Assembly (NCBI GenBank): GCA_034698045.1
Contig: JAQGAU010000045.1
Coordinates: 1-49,231, forward strand
Direction: 5' to 3'
Source of the DNA: Paramacrobiotus richtersi
Lineage: Eukaryota > Tardigrada > Eutardigrada > Parachela > Macrobiotidae
DNA: 49,231 nucleotides
The position numbers and the translations under genes are program-made. How positions within the stretch are numbered: the stretch's first letter is position 1; the number at the start of each line of letters is the position of its first letter. Shown piece by piece: positions 20,345-31,751 of the stretch. The notes under the pieces are model-generated. The model was not told the origin of the DNA. It ran no database searches and saw only the letters and a program-made list of their open reading frames with translations.

Positions 20345-21057
20345 TTTATTTATGTTTTTGTTCAGAATTATTTATTAAGAAATTCTAAGGTTACTCTCTT
20401 ACATCTTCACATAATTTCTTTTATCTTTTCATTTATGTCATTTTTAGCATGCGGCATTATGAATTATATAATAGAATGGACGGTATAAAAGATCACCGAA
20501 CTGAATGACAATGAAAGTAACACCACACATTTCAATCAAATCAACAAATGAAATGCACGACATGTTAAACGCAGAACGCATGCAAAACCCAAAAGAATGC
20601 GCACGATCAATACCACTGAAAACAGCGGATTTGCCCGTACGTTGTAAACAAATGACCAACAAATAACCGCACAAGGGCACGCAACGCAAAATATAGGAAA
20701 AACTGAAATCGCAAGTATATAAAGTACTTTCATTTTGCGACTGCAGCGCTACGTCCCGTTGCACGCCTCCACTAACTTCGTAAATGCCTGGACACTTCCG
20801 CTGCGGCGGGTTTTCTTTGATTTCTTTTCTAGTCGACTGTCGCTGTTTGCTTCTCACCTATAGAAAACCGTGTGGTGTTAACTTTCATTGTCATTCAGTT
20901 CGGCGGTCTTTTATACCGTCCATTCTATTATATAATTAAAAATGCCGCACACTAAAAATGACATAAATGAAAAGATAAAAGAAAGTATGTGAAGATGTAG
21001 AGAGTAACCTTAGAATTTCTTAATAAATAATTCTGAACAAAAACATAAATCAAGAGA
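20345..21057. repeat. Large palindrome inside R3 copy A (~180-bp arms)
   Basis: 20345-20530 is the inverse complement of about 20872-21057 (shared blocks TTGTTCAGAATTATTTATTAAG, TCTTTTATCTTTTCATTTATG, ATTCTATTATATAATT; near-identical). Copy B has the equivalent of only one arm (about 29985-30150), so the second arm was added in copy A. The 340-bp spacer carries a hydrophobic - strand frame conserved in copy B. Confidence 0.75.
20444..20857 (-). CDS. R3-encoded hydrophobic ORF, copy A
   Basis: A 137-codon frame; its centre (ESTLYTCDFSFSY...LRCVPLCGYLL...LQRTGKS) is conserved in copy B at 30256-30441 (ESTLYTCGFSF, LRCVPLCNYLL, LQRTGKS, IDRAHSF). Sharing between copies shows common ancestry, not necessarily translation. 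No family recognised; the C-terminal third runs into the palindrome arm. A TATA-like GGTATAAAAG lies in both arms. Confidence 0.3.
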   Translation of the reverse strand: MRSKQRQSTRKEIKENPPQRKCPGIYEVSGGVQRDVALQSQNESTLYTCDFSFSYILRCVPLCGYLLVICLQRTGKSAVFSGIDRAHSFGFCMRSAFNMSCISFVDLIEMCGVTFIVIQFGDLLYRPFYYIIHNAAC

Positions 21058-21231
21058 TATGTAAGATATGAATCAAAAGATATGAAATAAAAAATCTAAC
21101 AAAATAAACACAAGCCAAAAGAAAACAATAACCGAAAAAATATGCGTGCGAATAGGAAAGACTAGATTGACAGAGTACGACCCTCCGATTAGATGTCTTA
21201 CTTCAGGATTAACATTTTAACAACGATTTAC

Positions 21232-21900
21232 TTACAATGCGTCGTGGAATAGCGAGGGCATTTGGAAGGCCATCAAGACATCTGGCGTATAATACGGATC
21301 CCAAATCTGTTTAACGTGGGTCTCAAAGTCTCGTTTGGCTAGCTTAAACGTTGAACGGGAGCCCTGCGGCATATGAAACTGGCCAATCTGCCGCTCGATT
21401 TGAGCAACGTTGTCGTACACAGCGGAACAGCGCGCGCGCTAGAATAGAAACGATCCTTCAGTCCAGGCTGGGTCCTGCTGGCAATCGGGCTTGCAATCGT
21501 GCTGGCAACGGAGCAATCGGGCAATGCTGTAGTTGTGGTCACGGCACACGGAACATAACATAGCACGAATGTTCCGGCATAATGTTTATTTACTGTAGTT
21601 GTGATCATCGGACACATAGCGTAACCGAGGCTGGGCATCAACATCCCCGTCAGCTAGGTCCAGCACGTCCGCCAGATTCTGCTGGTTACTGCGGCCATCC
21701 AGGTTCGCCAACCGTACGGCCAGGGGCGCATTGAGAAGCATGTCCTGCTCATTCACGCTCACCAAGGCTGTTACGGCTTCAAGCCAATCCAAGGTATCCG
21801 ACTTATCCGACGCAACTGCGCTGCGTGATTCTGTGGAGGGAGACCGTATTTGACATTCGTTCATTACAACTAACATTTTTATAGGCAAGCCAAGTGGCAA
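21232..21900 (-). pseudogene. R3 zinc-finger ORF, copy A (broken)
   Basis: Reads MNECQI...SAVASDKSDTLDWLEAVTA, ...LADVLDLADGDVDAQPRLRYV, then a stop, then frame-shifted remnants VCRDHNY, and finally RARCSAVYDNVAQIERQIG...YYTPDVLMAFQMPSLFHDAL and a stop. Copy B shows that RARC was CARC, the first Cys pair of a C2H2 finger. So copy A has lost a zinc ligand and its frame is interrupted. The gene family is unknown. Confidence 0.55.
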
Positions 21901-22264
21901 TCACACTTGAAGTCCCGGGTTTCTGGAGCGAAAGTTAGCGTAATGATGTAACAAAGATGGTGGCCTAAAACGCATTGCTCATTTTTGCAGGTTAGTAAAT
22001 AGGTCAGTCGGCAGAATCTAGCGAGGAGTCTAGCAAAATCTCATTCGTGCATACACAGGTGACGAATAGGAGGTGTGAACGAAGCTTTCAGGCCACTGCC
22101 GCTCTTTACCTTCGAGGTAGAGAGTTAGAGAGATGATAGAAAGACCGCCGCTAGAGACTGGCTATGCTAACCAATCTATCCGATCTTGCCAATCTCGCAG
22201 CGATGCCAAAAACTCATGGCGTTAGCTTTCGGGTTTACAGTAATCCTTGGTGGATCTCTGAATA

Positions 22265-23255
22265 TGCCGACTCAACGACCCTTTGAGTCAAAACTGATGA
22301 CAGTGATGCGGACATTCGGTGGCCACAAAACAGAAAGGACACTGAAATCTGCGAAAAAACAGAACAGTTACAACCCATAAAAGAACTTCTAACCGAATAC
22401 AAAACGCAGAAAGCAAACAACAATTAGTGAAGGAACCAACGACCGCCAAAAAACGAAAGATCTGATGATTCATGAATCAATATTCATTAAACTCATGAAA
22501 TGCGCAGTACTGCCAAAAACTACATGTCTGGTACCATAAGCACTCCATTAATATCCTATTGGCCTCCATTGATAAATGGAAGCCGACGGCGTATCATCGA
22601 TTGCACCGGACGGGACGCTCTGCACCGATTACACCGGACGGAAGTTACGCGACCTTGATCCCCAACAGGAACCATGATCACAAGGAACCGGATGGCAGAC
22701 AGCGGACTGCCTAACTAAAATTAGGATTTGTTTACTCATCCGACATTCAAGGTAGATGCATATAACAAATCCCAGATTTTTTTAACAAACTGTCAGTGGC
22801 CGGAGCCAGAGCATACTGTGGAGGCACAGGATAGTAGATAGAATCACCCGATTGTACTTATCGTTCTACACCATAACCTGTGACGGAACTGGAGAAACGC
22901 ATAATTTGTTTTAATATTTTTTGCGGGTTTTGTGGTAGTTTTTTTTAAAACTACCGCTCACAGGCGCATACAAGTGTAGCAGTATCATGATACTGTTAAT
23001 TAATTTGCAGTACAGTACGTCCGACGAGCTGTTTTTATGGCCTACAAGGCTTGGCTTCATTGCCGTTGCAGATCCAGCACATGGAGCTTGCTTGCACCAG
23101 CACGAATTTGGCTTGCACCAGCAAAGACGCTGAAGAAAAATCCAAAGAAATCGATGTGCAGGTTCCGGAAGTGAAGTTCCGGAGCTAATTACTGTTTAGC
23201 GAAAAGTAATTTTAACATTAGCAAAAAGCAACGTAAACGTTTTTTGTAAATTCCA
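22265..23255. other. Segment unique to R3 copy A
   Basis: About 1 kb missing from copy B, bounded by GGATCTCTGAA and GTTTGTCAAG. It holds a small hairpin (GGTAGTTTT/AAAACTACC near 22932-22957) and two copies of GGCTTGCACCAGCA-like text (near 23088 and 23109). It may be an insertion in A or a deletion in B. No gene recognised. Confidence 0.4.
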
Positions 23256-24389
23256 GTTGCAACGTTCGGTTTGTCAAGTATTAGCCTGCTAAGTGCTAGT
23301 ACCTTCAAAATCAAAATAGATCATGGAATTTTTATGCAGGGCTGGCAAATGAAAACCAGCTTTTTCATCCACCCAGTTTTTAGTTCTGTTATCTAATTAT
23401 GTATACATCAATTACTGCAAAGTAATTGTCGGCATCAGTTACTGGCAGTTTCTGGCTGTTTCTGATTTTTCTGGCTATTTCAGGATTAATAACTATGCAG
23501 CACTAGTAAGCGGAGATGACACCGAATTGTTAGCAACTAATAACGGTGCCTTTGATTGTCTATCCAAATATAAATAATATTTTTAATGTTGATTGACGTT
23601 GCATTACAATCCATCTCTTGATTCAAAATATTTGCACAATCCTTGCTACATTTGTAAATGACTATTGAATATAAAAGGTAATGACTGATGAAAGGTTTAT
23701 TTATCTTTCCCAATTTATTTGCACTGTACTCTCGAATTAAATAATACTGTAGTTAGCTTTGTGTTGTTTGTAGGCCAGACAAACTCGTTCGAGAACGCAC
23801 GGACATGTGAGTCTGTGGGTCTTCTTTTTTTTAGCGTAGCCAGCGGTGAGTGTATGGCTAATATATCGCAAACTAGCAATGCACGGAGTATATCATGCTG
23901 GTTCATGCAATCGTGAGGTGGCAATTCTGTCTTGAAGCGTCCAGAAGGGAACACCGTGGCGAGATTTTCGAGTCCAGGTTGAAAGGATCTCTGGACAATT
24001 TCCTAAGAAGCCGCGTAAAAGGCCTTTTCGACTACTAAAAAAACCGTTGCCATCTGCGCTGGTATCAACAATGATGCATAACAAAGTCTACGCCTCGTCA
24101 TGACGTTTTGGATTCCGATGTTGTTCAGTGACCTACAAATAGTTACAATTTATGACCTTCTTCCATCTTGAACAATGCAGTTAAAAACAGAACCTAATTA
24201 TAAGTTAGCAAAAGTCCGCAGGTATTACAAAACCCTGAAGAATAGTTTCCTGCAGAAAACGCAACTGAAGGATGCACTCGCACTGGTATGTCTGTGTGTC
24301 GGTTTGGTACCTTTACAAAACCATTCTGTGCAGCTGGGTTGTCCTAAAGGCAACGTCATGGAAAAGTTATTTCCCGTCCAAAGGGCCTA

Positions 24390-24658
24390 CTCGCTCGTGA
24401 TTGTTCGATCTACTAGAAGAACCCAGGGACCGCCTTACGAAACAGATTCATTCGGAGCGCTTCTGCGGACCAGACATCTCAGAATGCTCCTTTGCCGGCA
24501 AGGAGACGGCTGTGTTGTCTGAGATGCTGCTATTTTCAGCCCAGGACGACATCAAGAAAAAAACGTTGTTGACACAGTTGTCGCCGGCGCGTTATCGCAA
24601 ATATGTGACAATGTCGCCGCAATCTTCCAGACATAAGCTTGTTCGAGTGTACAATTGA
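24390..24658 (+). CDS. Weak coding candidate, unrecognised
   Basis: The 85-codon frame from 24401 has protein-like composition (EEPRDRLTKQIHSERFCG, ...KKKTLLTQLSPARYRKYVT) and a basic C-terminus. I recognise no family, and no flanking exon could be established. Confidence 0.25.
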
Positions 24659-24939
24659 CTGCGTATTTCGTAGGTGTTATAAATTTTTTGGTTGTTTCGC
24701 TTTATGTTGCGCATTCTGTATGCCGATATTGATCCTTGATTGTTGTTAGCACTTTGGGAATGAATGACTGCAGCATAGTATTCGAGTGTGCGTAACACTA
24801 ATACTGCTGAACTTTTCGGACCATTTGAGCTTCTTCGTACAGTTTCTTCGCCGACACACCCCACGGCCACTTTCTTCAACCGGTCATGCACACTGTCACA
24901 CATGATTCAGTCCGCTCGAAATAGCAAAACACGACTTAA

Positions 24940-25131
24940 GATCGCGCGCCTTGTGACAGTTTTTGCGATCTTATTGAACAGCTTCAAAAATCTCGCACGA
25001 TTATTGACATCATTTTTGAACAGACTTCGGTTACCGTCAAAAACATTTATCGGTTGACGACACCTTCGAAGACTCGAACTGTCGAGAGCAGTGTACGGCT
25101 GGACGTGGTTGAGCAGCGACAGAATAAATCC
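24940..25131 (+). CDS. Weak coding candidate, unrecognised
   Basis: A frame without ATG reads APCDSFCDLIEQLQKSRTI then IYRLTTPSKTRTVES...VEQRQNKS and stops near 25131. The mix of heptad-like leucines and charged residues is coding-like, and the region may be an exon of a lost gene. No family recognised. Confidence 0.2.
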
Positions 25132-26830
25132 TAGGTGAATTCTGTCGGTTTGAAGATGTCTAGTAAGGTCAGCTGCGCGGCAATCTTATGAGCTTTATTA
25201 TAGAGATCGAGGATTCGCGCCATATTTCCGGCGTCGTCAGCTACCTGTCTCTTTTATATCTCTACTTCGACGAAACTAAATCATGTTGTTGAGGTTGTTT
25301 CATTGCTTATCATCTCCAACCACTTCAAGGAACGTACCTGCGTAAATACGATAAATATGACCGAGATGACTTGGCTCTGTATGGCCAAGTTTTTCAGAAC
25401 AGAAACCTAGTTATGGATGTTGGCTTACCCTGAATCTCACCTTACCGCGTCTAACATCAGCAGTGGTGCATCAACAATTTTAATTTTGTATGTACGCACG
25501 TATCATTTCACTGGATTGCACTATGTCCGGTGCGCCGATTAATACGATTAGCACAACAAAACTAGAACTGAAAGCGCTTAGTTTCTTCGAATTTTCGTTG
25601 TTTTAGTCAACGAATTCCGGCATGATGAAAGATGTTACGACTGCAAGAGCGCTACAGCAATCGTTCTTATTTGACATTCCTTCATTAAGAGAAAAATTTT
25701 AACGAAACATGGATGAGACCTTAAAACTAACAGGATTAAAGCAAAATTGGTAGCAGATAACCAGAAGATCTTATCGGTTAGCCTTACTTTGACGACAGAT
25801 CAGAATTCAAATACGCCTACCGGTAGTGAAACAGTTCAAATACTTAAGTAACACTGAGAGCAAAGTCACCAAACACATAAGATAAGATGGAATGAACAAA
25901 ACACACTGCGACCACGGCGAGTTTCCGTTATTCTTGCGGAGGAAGCGCACCAGCCTAGCTCACTGGCACCGCCAGGTATTCAGCAGAACTGCCCGTTGGT
26001 ATCTCCTTGAATAACTGTTCACTTCTCTGGTTGGCGATCATTCGAGCAACCATTCGAAGGATGCCAATGGAGACGGGATTCATAGTAATTTGGATCTGTT
26101 CATGGAGGAGGATGCAGAAACACTCGTTCGCGGTGCAAACGAACTTCAGCCCAAATGTATGGATCCAGTACGAGAAATAACTCTTCCGTCCAAAACATGC
26201 CGCAGAACGTTCCCTAGGTCAGATGATGCACGCAACGCTCGTCTAAAACGCTCTGCAGCGCTTACGTATACAGCCGGATCCCGCGTACAAACTATCCCAA
26301 AGTTCTGGCACCCAAAGCTTTACCGGCTGCAAGATAATCACAAACCACTTAAATAAAAGACAACACCGCATCATCGGTGGGTATGGTCAAACATTCTGTT
26401 ATCGTGCGGAACTTATATTTTGGTGGGCACAGTTTCAAAGAAACCTACCATAACTTCCGTGCACAGTCCGGTGAACATCGTTGGCGACGGCTGAATTTTA
26501 ATCATCGAAATTCTGTACACGTTTCCGTATGTGTAATGATTTGTAATGAAAGTGATATAAGCACTACATTTCGTGCCGCACATAAGTCCTTTAATAAATT
26601 TAGTGACGTATTCAAGTGAAATCCGCACTGCCCCTATTCCACCCAGAATGAAAATGATAAAAAAGAACCATGAGTAACACCATGAATCTCCGCAAGTTAT
26701 GCAGCGCACACAGCACACGCACACGCCGAAAACAGAGCACACGCGCGAAATAAACAGACCTAGACAAATAAGCGGGTCGACAAAATAAAAGGACCAATCA
26801 AAAAAACGCACTCACATCAAAGAGAAAAAA
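25132..26830. other. Intergenic, no supported gene
   Basis: Contains an 88-codon + frame at 26090-26356 and a hydrophobic - frame at 26413-26811 over CA-rich DNA. Neither shows a recognisable motif. Confidence 0.3.
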
Positions 26831-26840
26831 GAGTCGCCAA

Positions 26841-28260
26841 TCAACATCTGTACTGTCCCGATTTCTTAATGGTTCCACCCGCGCGATGTCCGGTACGAGA
26901 ATGCGATGAAAAAGAACCAGCCGACCTCCTTACGCCATCGAGTCCTGCCCAGTGACCACTATTCGCCTCGGCTTCTCTATCCAATAGATCCGTCGCTAAT
27001 TCAAATCCCTCTTCATAGTCCTTCATATTAGTCCATTCGGGTGTTCGATCATCGTCCGTAGATTGGCCGAAATAAGCTGCTAGGATTCCCGTTTCAGATT
27101 TTCGGCATTGTAGCTGGCCGCCAGGAGGAACAGGGCAAACGCATTATCCAGTGACATGCGCTCAATCAGCTGATACTCACACGATCGTTTCAGATTCTCG
27201 ATTTGGTAATTGTCGGCGGCCACCAGCAGATCCTGAACACTCTGCATTTTCCCCGGTCCCGCAGTTTTGGTGACTTTATCCGCGTACATGAACTCCAGCA
27301 GCAGCTGGATAACATCACCAAAATCTGGCAGATCATCGTGGCCTTGTTGTTCTCCTTGGTAGAGTGGTTGAACATGGCCTCAAAGTACTTGGAGCGCTGA
27401 CTGATAGTGAGTTCGTGTGCACGGTGCAGTTTGTTATCATTACTGCGTATCACAACATCCGACCGCCGGCCGCTCTGTAACAGCTCGCCAAAATTGGTGT
27501 TCAGAGTGGCACGGAGAATCTCCGTGCGAACAACCGAACTCTCCACCTGCACCCGAATCTCCAGATGCCAGAGGATGCGGATCGAGTCATTCTGAAGGAA
27601 TTTCTTCTCATCATCAAACAGATCCTTATGGGAGATGAGCTCGGGCCAGCCCCAACTGAAGTTGTCGCTGGTGAAGCAGTCCACCTTGCCCATCTTGGCT
27701 GAGCGCTCCATCGTCTTCAGGGCGTCGTGGATGTCGTCTTCGAAGGACAGGGTCTTGCCACGGTGCTTGGCCTGCACCACGTGGCCGTGAGTCAGACGGC
27801 TCGCGCAAAGATAAGCCGAGAGACAGCTTGCGTTGGGTACGTCTTGCGTCCGGCCAGTCGGATGTACGCGAACGTGCCTAATCAACAACAACCTGTTATA
27901 AGCCAGTTTTTCTTTATAACCTCCCTTTATTATAATGAGATGTTCCTTTTACAAGATTGTTTTCCCTTGCCGGTACAAGTACTGATAATAACTAAACTAA
28001 AACACCGCTTCAATTTATTTGTGAAAAAGTATTAGTATTACGCAAATACTGTTTCTATTACGGACAGTTCTGAAAACTCACTATTCCGTGCCCTCCGGAG
28101 TGGCAAATTTGGGACACTTGATGGGCATCTCGTCGCCATCTGACGTTCCCGTAACGTAGAAATGCAAGTTACTGAAGCCCTTGACTTCCTATACGTAATT
28201 CGGTTTAATGGTTTGGATAGCTGTTGCGGCATTATAACCAAACGATTTTGAGGACTGCAT
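26841..28260 (-). pseudogene. MATH-BTB (SPOP-like) gene with multiple lesions
   Basis: Start ATG at 28258-28260. Exon 1 (28260-28082) encodes the start of a MATH domain, with TAG at 28189-28191 exactly where the family has Trp (NYV-stop-EVKGFSNL). It ends at a GTGAGT donor; intron 28081-27878 ends GATTAG. The junction codon is again TAG where MATH has Trp before HVRVHPTGR. Exon 2 continues MATH (FSWGWPELISHKDLFDDEKK) and BTB (SDVVIRSNDNKLHRAHELTI, SKYFEAMF). A one-base frameshift lies near 27337-27341, then LLLEFMYADKV, LLVAADNYQIENLKRSCEY, TAG at 27080-27082 and another frameshift near 27040. MATH-BTB proteins normally deliver substrates to Cullin-3 ligases; this copy cannot. Family assignment is strong. 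Confidence 0.85.
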
Positions 28261-29150
28261 GGTCAAACAGGTTGTTGGGAGTGATAATCAAAGGTGTTTC
28301 ATGGTAATGATGATATGACAACGTTACGGACATCTAATTGTAATAAGCAGTAAAAACGCACAAGAGACTGAGACGAGAGAGAGATAAGTGAAAAAAATAT
28401 GGAAAGATGCGAAATATAATCAGTAGTACGAAAGTTAAGAATTCGTACAAGTACTTCGCGCCGAAATAGCTTAAAACCTGAAGGCATTGCGTCATCACAT
28501 TCGACAGATAACTTTATCTCACAATTATTGTATTCCTAACTTGTAAGCGCAACTGATGTATAGATGATGCATGAGCATTAGATAACGGAACTGAAAATTA
28601 TGTAGATAGAAAAGCCGGTTTTCGTTTGCCAGCCCTGCATAAAAAATCCAAGATCTATTCTGAATTCGAAGGTAGGCAAAAACTTAGCAGGCAAAAACTT
28701 GACAAACCAGTATGATTCACAGATCCACACCAAGGAGTACTGCAAACACGAAAAGCTAACGCCATGAGTGTTTGGCATCGGCAGCGAGACTGGCAAGATC
28801 GAAGGGACTGGTCAGCATAGCCGTTCTCTGGCGGCGGTCTATCTACCTTATCTGCCTCTCTACCTCTTTACCTTTAATGCAGAAAACGGCAATGTCCCGA
28901 AAGCTTCAGTCACACCTATTTGTCAGAATCGTCACCTGTATATGCGACGAATGGGATGGCTTTTGTTAGATTTTGTTATATTCTGCGCTATGCTAGATTC
29001 TGCGGACTGACCTGAGATAGCGACCTGCAGAGATGAGCAATGCGTTTAATGGCCACCATTTTTGTTACATCATTATGCCCACTTTTGCTCCAGAAGCCCA
29101 GGATTTTAAGTGTGATTGCCACTTAGCTTGCCTATAAAACGTTAGTCGTA

Positions 29151-29790
29151 ATGAACGAATTTCAAATACAGTTTTCTTCCACAGAATCATGCAGCGCAGT
29201 TGCGTCGGATAAGCCGGATATTATGGATTGGCTGGAAACTGTAACAGCCGTGGTGAGCGTGAATGATCAGGACATCTGTGCCCACGTCTCGCTTCTCAGT
29301 ACGCCCCTTGCCGTACGGTTTGCGAACCTTTGCGGAGACAGGGACCAGGAGAATTTGGCGGACGTGTGCTGGACGTAGTGGACGTGGGTGTTGATGTCCA
29401 GCCTTGGTTATGCTATGTGTGCGATGATGTCAACTGCAGCAAAAAAACATTATGCCAGAACATTCGTGCGATGTCATGTTCGGTGTGCCATGACCACAAC
29501 TATTGCACGATTGCAAGCCCGATTGCCAGCAGGGCCAACCTGGACTAAAGGATCGTTTCTATTCCAGTGCGCGCGCTGTTCCGCTATGTACGACAATGTA
29601 ACACAAATCGAGCCGCACATTGACCAGTTGCATATGTCGCAGGGCTCCCGTTCAACGTACAGGCTACCGTAACGATACTTCGAAACGCACGTAAACGGAT
29701 TTGGGATCGGCATTATACGCCAGATGTCTTCATGGGCTTTCAAATGCCCGCGCTATTCAGCAGCACGACGCATTTCAAGTTAATCGTTGT
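29151..29790 (+). pseudogene. R3 zinc-finger ORF, copy B (frameshifted)
   Basis: From ATG 29151 the frame parallels copy A (SAVASDKPDIMDWLETVTA). A frameshift near 29370 leads into VLDVVDVGVDVQPWLCYVC and a Cys-rich stretch (CYVC, CSVCHDHNYC); a further shift leads to CARCSAMYDNVTQIEPHIDQLH (29568-29633), a C-x2-C-x12-H-x4-H type C2H2 finger. The frame ends at 29672. Two copies with independent breaks imply both descend from an intact parent elsewhere. Function unknown; nucleic-acid binding is only an inference from the finger. Confidence 0.6.
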
Positions 29791-30255
29791 TAAAATGTTA
29801 ATCCTACAGTAAGATATCTAATCGGACGGTCGTTCACTGTCGATCTCTTCTTTTCTATTCGCACGCATATTTTTTAGTTATTGTTTTCTCTTGGTTGGCT
29901 TTTATTTTGTTGGATTTTTATTTTCATATCTTTTGATTCGTATTTTACATGTCCTTTGATGTATGTGTTTGTCCAGAATCATTTTATTAGAGAATTCTAA
30001 AGTAATTAATTACTCTCTTAGATCTTCACATACTTTCTTTTATCTTTACATTCGTGTCATTTTCAGTATGCTGCATTATAAATTATATAATAGCATGGAC
30101 GGTATAAAAGATCGCCGTGCTGAATGACAATGAAAGTAACACCACACGGTTTTCTATTGGTGAGAAGCAGACAGCGGCGACAGTCAGCTAGCCGAAAAAT
30201 CGGAAACAACTCGCCGCAGCGGAAGTGTCCTGGCATTTAAAAAGTTAGTGGAGGT

Positions 30256-30441
30256 GTGCAACGGAAAGCAGCGCTGCAGTCGCAATTAGAAAGCACTTTA
30301 TATACTTGCGGTTTCAGTTTTCTTAATCTTTTGCGTTGCGTTCCATTGTGCAATTATTTGTTGCTAATTTTTTTACAACGTACAGGCAAATCCCCTGTTT
30401 TCAGTGTCATTGATCGTGCGCATTCTTTTGTTTTTGCATAA
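30256..30441 (+). CDS. R3-encoded hydrophobic ORF, copy B
   Basis: 61 codons sharing ESTLYTC-FSF, LRCVPLC-YLL, LQRTGKS and IDRAHSF with the ORF at 20444-20857. No recognised family. Conservation in this frame across two copies could be tested by codon-substitution pattern. Confidence 0.3.
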   Translation: MQRKAALQSQLESTLYTCGFSFLNLLRCVPLCNYLLLIFLQRTGKSPVFSVIDRAHSFVFA

Positions 30442-30661
30442 GTTCTGCGTTGAACATGTCGTGGATTTCATTTGCTGGTTTGATTGAAATTTTCTTAACG
30501 GATGCGTTCCACATTGACGGATATTTAGGCGAAATGCCTTGAAAGCTGTCAACAGAAAGAACGTTTGTTCTGTAGATCGAATACGCGTTATCCTTGTCAT
30601 GTAATAATTCATCAAAACGGAATACTGCATCAAAAATGCGCACAAGAACCACAAAGGAAAA

Positions 30662-31714
30662 ACTTAATTATACAAGCAAATTAATCATGCACAACACGCA
30701 CACACAAACATATTCAAATAATCTGACGAATCAAACAGACCAAACAGACAGCTGAGGGAACGAAATAACATTAAAAATAAACAATAGTCATGATTTAGTC
30801 TCTTTGCTATGGGCTTTTCTTTATAGTACCCGTTTTCTCGAAAGAACAGCAAGGGTTCTAAATATCTACTAAAAAAAATACACAAAGGTAGTTTTAAACA
30901 GTTTTCACCTACAAAAGAAGTCCAAAAGTGCGCATTCATCTGTTTTATAGTTATATCTTGTCCATTGATCTTGTGAGAATATAATTCCGCGTTTTAAGTT
31001 ATGCGAAAGAAACTGCCTCGAAATAAGTGACGAGGCGATAAAAATCTTTTATTCTGAATATTTTTTGCAAGTTATTCCCCATTATTTGCGTAGCAACAAA
31101 GAAGTTAATAAGTAATAATGGCTGAATACAAGCTATTAATGATATGAGATCCCGAATCGTGTGGATGATATTATTCTCATACGCTGCTTCAATTTAATAG
31201 CGTTAAAAATTTATTAATCTGATTTCACAGTCAGGTGACAGGTGCAGTTTGCGTGCACTTTGCGCAACATCTCGCAAAATCAGTGCAGAACCGATATTTT
31301 ACCGACAAGAACACGTCAGGACACAACAGAAGATTCATTCCTTCAAATCCTAAGCTGTTTTGTACCCGTCGTACTTTTTCCTTAACTGTTTTGGATTTTA
31401 TTCTGCTTCAGGCGAAACAACGGTATCCGTAATCGTTGTTGCAACGGTCACCGCTGATGATGCACTTCTCGTGAGCAGACTTCTGTGCTATGACCGCTAT
31501 CTGTCAAACTGTGTTCATAAGAAAATTCATACATTATAATAATTGCCAAAAACATTTCTGAGAATAAACTTGTTGTCTAAGACTAAGAATAATAATGTCT
31601 AAGACTAGGAATAAACTAAGAATAATTCTGAAACGCTCAACAAGAATTCTGTAATAATGCAGATAATTCGGCAACCATATTAAACGAAGAAGCTTGTTGA
31701 TTAGTATCGGCACT
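30662..31714. other. Intergenic, no supported gene
   Basis: AT-rich, with short frames only. Near 31575-31625 the string TGTCTAAGACTA(A/G)GAATAA is repeated. Confidence 0.3.
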
Positions 31715-31751
31715 TGCCTTACATTATAGCCTGAAAATGATCTTCCTCTAT

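Larger units (their letters stand above)
20290..23420 (-). repeat. Large repeat R3, copy A (2 kb unit plus ~1 kb insert)
   Basis: The inverse complement of this region matches 28530-30612 in blocks along its whole length: around 20290-20340 (TTACATGACAAG...ACAGAACAAACGTT), the TATA-like segment GGACGGTATAAAAGATC, the zinc-finger ORF at 21232-21900, GAAAGCTAACGCCAT near 22220, and TTTTTATGCAGGGCTGGCAAA near 23340. About 1 kb at 22265-23255 is absent from copy B. The copies face opposite directions about 5 kb apart. Confidence 0.75.
28530..30612 (+). repeat. Large repeat R3, copy B
   Basis: Inverse-oriented partner of 20290-23420, lacking the 1-kb internal segment and the second palindrome arm. 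It carries the zinc-finger ORF (29151-29790), the TATA-like block near 30093 and the hydrophobic frame at 30256-30441. The edges are approximate: similarity fades near 28530 and after CATGTAATAATTC at 30612. Confidence 0.75.

Noticed and set aside
26413..26811. 132-codon hydrophobic - strand ORF as a membrane protein
   Set aside because: Hydrophobicity comes from a CA/GT-rich low-complexity tract; no homologous motif or splice context.
27080..28191. Reassigned UAG codon explaining the TAGs in the MATH-BTB gene
   Set aside because: Frameshifts in the same gene, and TAG used as a normal terminator elsewhere (for example 746-748), argue against recoding.
29474..29743. - strand 89-codon ORF
   Set aside because: Opposite strand of the R3 zinc-finger coding region; the finger motif and cross-copy conservation are on the other strand.
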